64,000 bases of DNA from NCBI GenBank assembly GCA_045106985.1, contig JBGCFQ010000020.1, positions 231,388-295,387 of the forward strand. The letters run 5' to 3'. Every line of letters starts with the position of its first letter. Position 1 is the stretch's first letter. The translations under genes were made by a program, and so were the position numbers. Below, in pieces: positions 62,252 through 64,000 of the stretch. Origin of the DNA: JAUIET01 sp045106985. Lineage in GTDB: Bacteria > Pseudomonadota > Gammaproteobacteria > Pseudomonadales > JAUIET01. The notes under the pieces are model-generated. The model was not told the origin of the DNA and ran no database searches. It worked only from the letters and a program-made list of their open reading frames with translations.

Positions 62252-64000
62252 AACGCCTTGCTCTGTCGCGTCAGCTTCTTGCGTCGGCTCTTCAATCTCC
62301 TCTTCTGGCCATCGATCACGGCAGCCGCGACGTCGTTCTGCACAGTCAATATGACAGTCAGCAACTCTGATTCGAATTCACCATCACTAACCCGATAGGT
62401 AAAGAAGTCCTGACCACTGAAGGCCGTAGAAGGCCTGTACACAAGCGTGCCGCTCTCCGTTGTCGTTAGCTGACCAAACCGAGGCAGGTCAACTAAAACA
62501 ACAGTGAGCTCGTCACCATCTACATCGCTGTCGTTGGCTAATAGCGTCGACAGATCAATCTCAATTGAGCCGTCCTCAATCAACTCGAACGCCTCACCTT
62601 GACCCACTGGTGCATCATTCACCGGCACACCGGTAAGCAGTTTCGTGCCACTCACGGGCATGGCGATGCCGTCAGATACCGTGACGTCGATGCTGAGTTC
62701 GTGATTGATGTTCAGACTTGGTGTAAACACTATGCCCTCTAGCAGCGTGTTGACGTCGCCGATAGCACCAGAGGCACGCCATACTCCCGCCTGGCGATCA
62801 TATGTCGATGTCACAGTGTTGACAATATCAACACTCAAAACGCCCGCTGAGGGGTCTGACAAAGTCAGCGTCACTGTTATATTGGGACTGTCAACGTCAG
62901 TAATAATAATCGGCGTTAGGGCGTGCGAAGCATCCTCCGTATAACTTTCCGCCGCACTGAGATTCACCACCGTCGGCGGGTCGTTCACGGCAACATTTCT
63001 CATCAACTTACTACCAACAACTGCTGGTGAAACACCGTCATCAACCGATGTTATAAGGCTAAAGTCTTCAGAGAAATTCGCACTGGGAATAAAGCTCACA
63101 TCAACCAACAACGCATTCACGTCAGCAATCAATCCGGTGGCGGTCCAAAGTCCCGTGGCTGGGTTGAAGGTCGAGGTGCTGGCACCCGCAGTTGACGTTG
63201 TTAACTGTCCTGCGGCTATGTTAGACAGGCTTAAACTGACCGTAACATTGGTACTGTCAATGTCTGCGACGATAATGTCGGCCAACTCCAGCGGCATGTC
63301 TTCGACAAAGGTTTCCGGCGCATCAAGATTTGTTGCGGCTGGGGCGTCGTTAACAGCCGTACCAAACAGGTTTTTAGTACCACTGATATCTGGCGCTACA
63401 GCGTCGCTGACCGTAGAGGAAAGCGAGAAATCGACACTGAGGTTGGCCGTTGGTGTAAATAGCAAGTCGGCCAACAAGGTATTAACATCGCTTGTTAGAC
63501 CTGACGCCTGCCAAACACCAGTGGCGACATTGTAGCTGGAACTCACCGCGCCAGCCGTACCGGTATTAAGCGTTCCCGCTAATGGGTTCGACAGAGTCAA
63601 TGTCACAATAACATTCGCGTTATCGACGTCGGCGACCACGATATCCAGTAGGTCGAGGGGAATGTCTTCAGAATACACTTCATCAGTCGTCAGATTCGTT
63701 GCTGTTGGTGCATCATTAACCGCGGTGCCTGTCACTATTTTAAGCCCAGTGACAGCTGGAGCCACGCCGTCATCCACGGCTGTAGTGATGTTGAAATCGC
63801 TGTTGTAGTTCAGTGTAGGAGTAAAACTTACTCCAGCCAGTAAAGCATTAACGTCAGCCACAGCACCAGACGCATTCCAAACACCAGTCCCTGCATTATA
63901 CGTTGACGTTACTGCCCCCGATGTTGCCGTTGACAACGCGCCTGCAGCTGTATCGGATAACGTTAAGGTTACGGTCGTATTAGCATTGTCGACATCGGTG
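62224..64000 (-). CDS. Giant repeat surface protein (cadherin-like/tandem-95), 5' end beyond window
   Basis: The frame is open to the right edge, so about 592 residues of a much longer protein are visible. It contains three complete and one partial copy of a 122-residue repeat (boundaries at 63720, 63354, 62988 and 62622), each with an opening VNDAP or VNDPP, a DVD(N/S) box and a GVW-ASG box. A tandem-95-type domain (DLSTLLANDSDVDGDELTVVLVD) follows from 62622 to about 62338. The frame then turns basic (KRRLKSRRKKLTRQSK) and stops at 62224, while the neighbouring phase continues as a plausible linker, so the 3' end is probably frameshifted. Likely role: cell-surface adhesion or a calcium-binding matrix. 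Confidence 0.82.
   Translation of the reverse strand, partial: TDVDNANTTVTLTLSDTAAGALSTATSGAVTSTYNAGTGVWNASGAVADVNALLAGVSFTPTLNYNSDFNITTAVDDGVAPAVTGLKIVTGTAVNDAPTATNLTTDEVYSEDIPLDLLDIVVADVDNANVIVTLTLSNPLAGTLNTGTAGAVSSSYNVATGVWQASGLTSDVNTLLADLLFTPTANLSVDFSLSSTVSDAVAPDISGTKNLFGTAVNDAPAATNLDAPETFVEDMPLELADIIVADIDSTNVTVSLSLSNIAAGQLTTSTAGASTSTFNPATGLWTATGLIADVNALLVDVSFIPSANFSEDFSLITSVDDGVSPAVVGSKLMRNVAVNDPPTVVNLSAAESYTEDASHALTPIIITDVDSPNITVTLTLSDPSAGVLSVDIVNTVTSTYDRQAGVWRASGAIGDVNTLLEGIVFTPSLNINHELSIDVTVSDGIAMPVSGTKLLTGVPVNDAPVGQGEAFELIEDGSIEIDLSTLLANDSDVDGDELTVVLVDLPRFGQLTTTESGTLVYRPSTAFSGQDFFTYRVSDGEFESELLTVILTVQNDVAAAVIDGQKRRLKSRRKKLTRQSKALCRYWKTPC
62623..64000 (-). repeat. Tandem 122-residue (366-bp) coding repeats
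   Basis: Units at 63355-63720, 62989-63354 and 62623-62988 are exactly 366 bases each, with part of another from 63721 to the right edge. Each encodes the same order of motifs: VND-P, acidic E-ED, DVD, TLTLS, TSTY-AGVW, DVN-LL, FTP. The constant length without indels points to expansion by duplication or to selection on length. Confidence 0.9.

Noticed and set aside
62295..62340. Programmed -1 ribosomal frameshift joining the repeat region to the linker
   Set aside because: The direction would fit, but no slippery heptamer (X XXY YYZ) or stable downstream structure is visible; an indel is simpler.
62623..64000. Regular repeats that might suggest a CRISPR array
   Set aside because: The period is 366 bases and the units are diverged coding sequence in one frame, with no short identical repeats or spacers.
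1..64000. tRNA, rRNA, insertion sequence, integrase or prophage genes
   Set aside because: None was found by reading; no transposase, integrase or phage structural protein is encoded and no cloverleaf was noticed. A covariance-model scan was not possible here.

Overview
The window reads as a chromosomal stretch of a Gram-negative, probably marine or aquatic gammaproteobacterium. Pointers are a complete pqiABC operon, an OprI-type murein lipoprotein with its L,D-transpeptidase, an AcrB-type RND pump, monomeric NADP-dependent isocitrate dehydrogenase, PilZ and HDOD proteins, cytochrome c5 and aquaporin Z. Base composition looks close to balanced. The lineage cannot be fixed from sequence alone. 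I see no rRNA, tRNA, CRISPR array, insertion sequence or prophage. About 50 protein genes cover nearly all of the window.

Layout. 1-1.1 kb: 3' part of an acyl-CoA synthetase. 1.1-10.8 kb: a sugar- or polyol-oxidation neighbourhood with an MFS transporter, a TSUP transporter, two Gfo/Idh/MocA oxidoreductases flanking an Nramp-fold transporter, a 3-keto-disaccharide hydrolase-like protein and a PQQ dehydrogenase with an internal haem c. 11-14.4 kb: PilZ protein, HDOD protein and pyruvate kinase. 14.4-16.9 kb: a tandem pair of acyl-CoA dehydrogenases. 17-18.5 kb: murein lipoprotein converging on an L,D-transpeptidase across a shared terminator. 18.6-23.1 kb: a PQQ-type propeller dehydrogenase followed by a propeller/di-haem lipoprotein. 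23.1-27.7 kb: RND adaptor and pump. 27.7-31.2 kb: gluzincin protease, small secreted protein, orphan membrane sensor-like protein and an HTH regulator. 31.4-34.4 kb: CoA-transferase, alpha/beta hydrolase and luciferase-like oxidoreductase. 34.4-37.9 kb: pqiABC on the minus strand.

38.2-41.7 kb is the most interesting block. It is a tight four-gene operon, pxpA - D-glutamate cyclase - D-amino acid aminotransferase - alanine racemase, which together could link L-Ala, D-Ala, D-Glu and 5-oxoproline. 41.7-44.8 kb: SnoaL-like protein, cytochrome c5 and a ketosteroid-dehydrogenase-like flavoprotein. 44.8-48.3 kb: a secreted S33 peptidase-like hydrolase coupled to a NatAB-type ABC exporter. 48.3-52.7 kb: MscS channel, aquaporin Z, SDR and HDOD protein. 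53-55.3 kb: isocitrate dehydrogenase. 55.3-61.6 kb: flavin monooxygenase, YciI protein, Tat-exported class V PLP enzyme, SnoaL-like protein, a conserved protein of unknown role and a PhyH-type dioxygenase.

61.7-64 kb: the 3' end of a very large repeat surface protein on the minus strand. It has exact 122-residue repeats, and its C-terminal anchor is split by two frame changes. One change lies at a (TGAT)4 tract whose unit count is exactly what would set the frame.

Several genes (acyl-CoA synthetase, paired acyl-CoA dehydrogenases, CoA-transferase, KstD-like flavoprotein, SnoaL proteins, SDR, flavin oxygenases) together suggest catabolism of steroid- or terpenoid-like lipids. That is an inference from families, not a demonstrated pathway.
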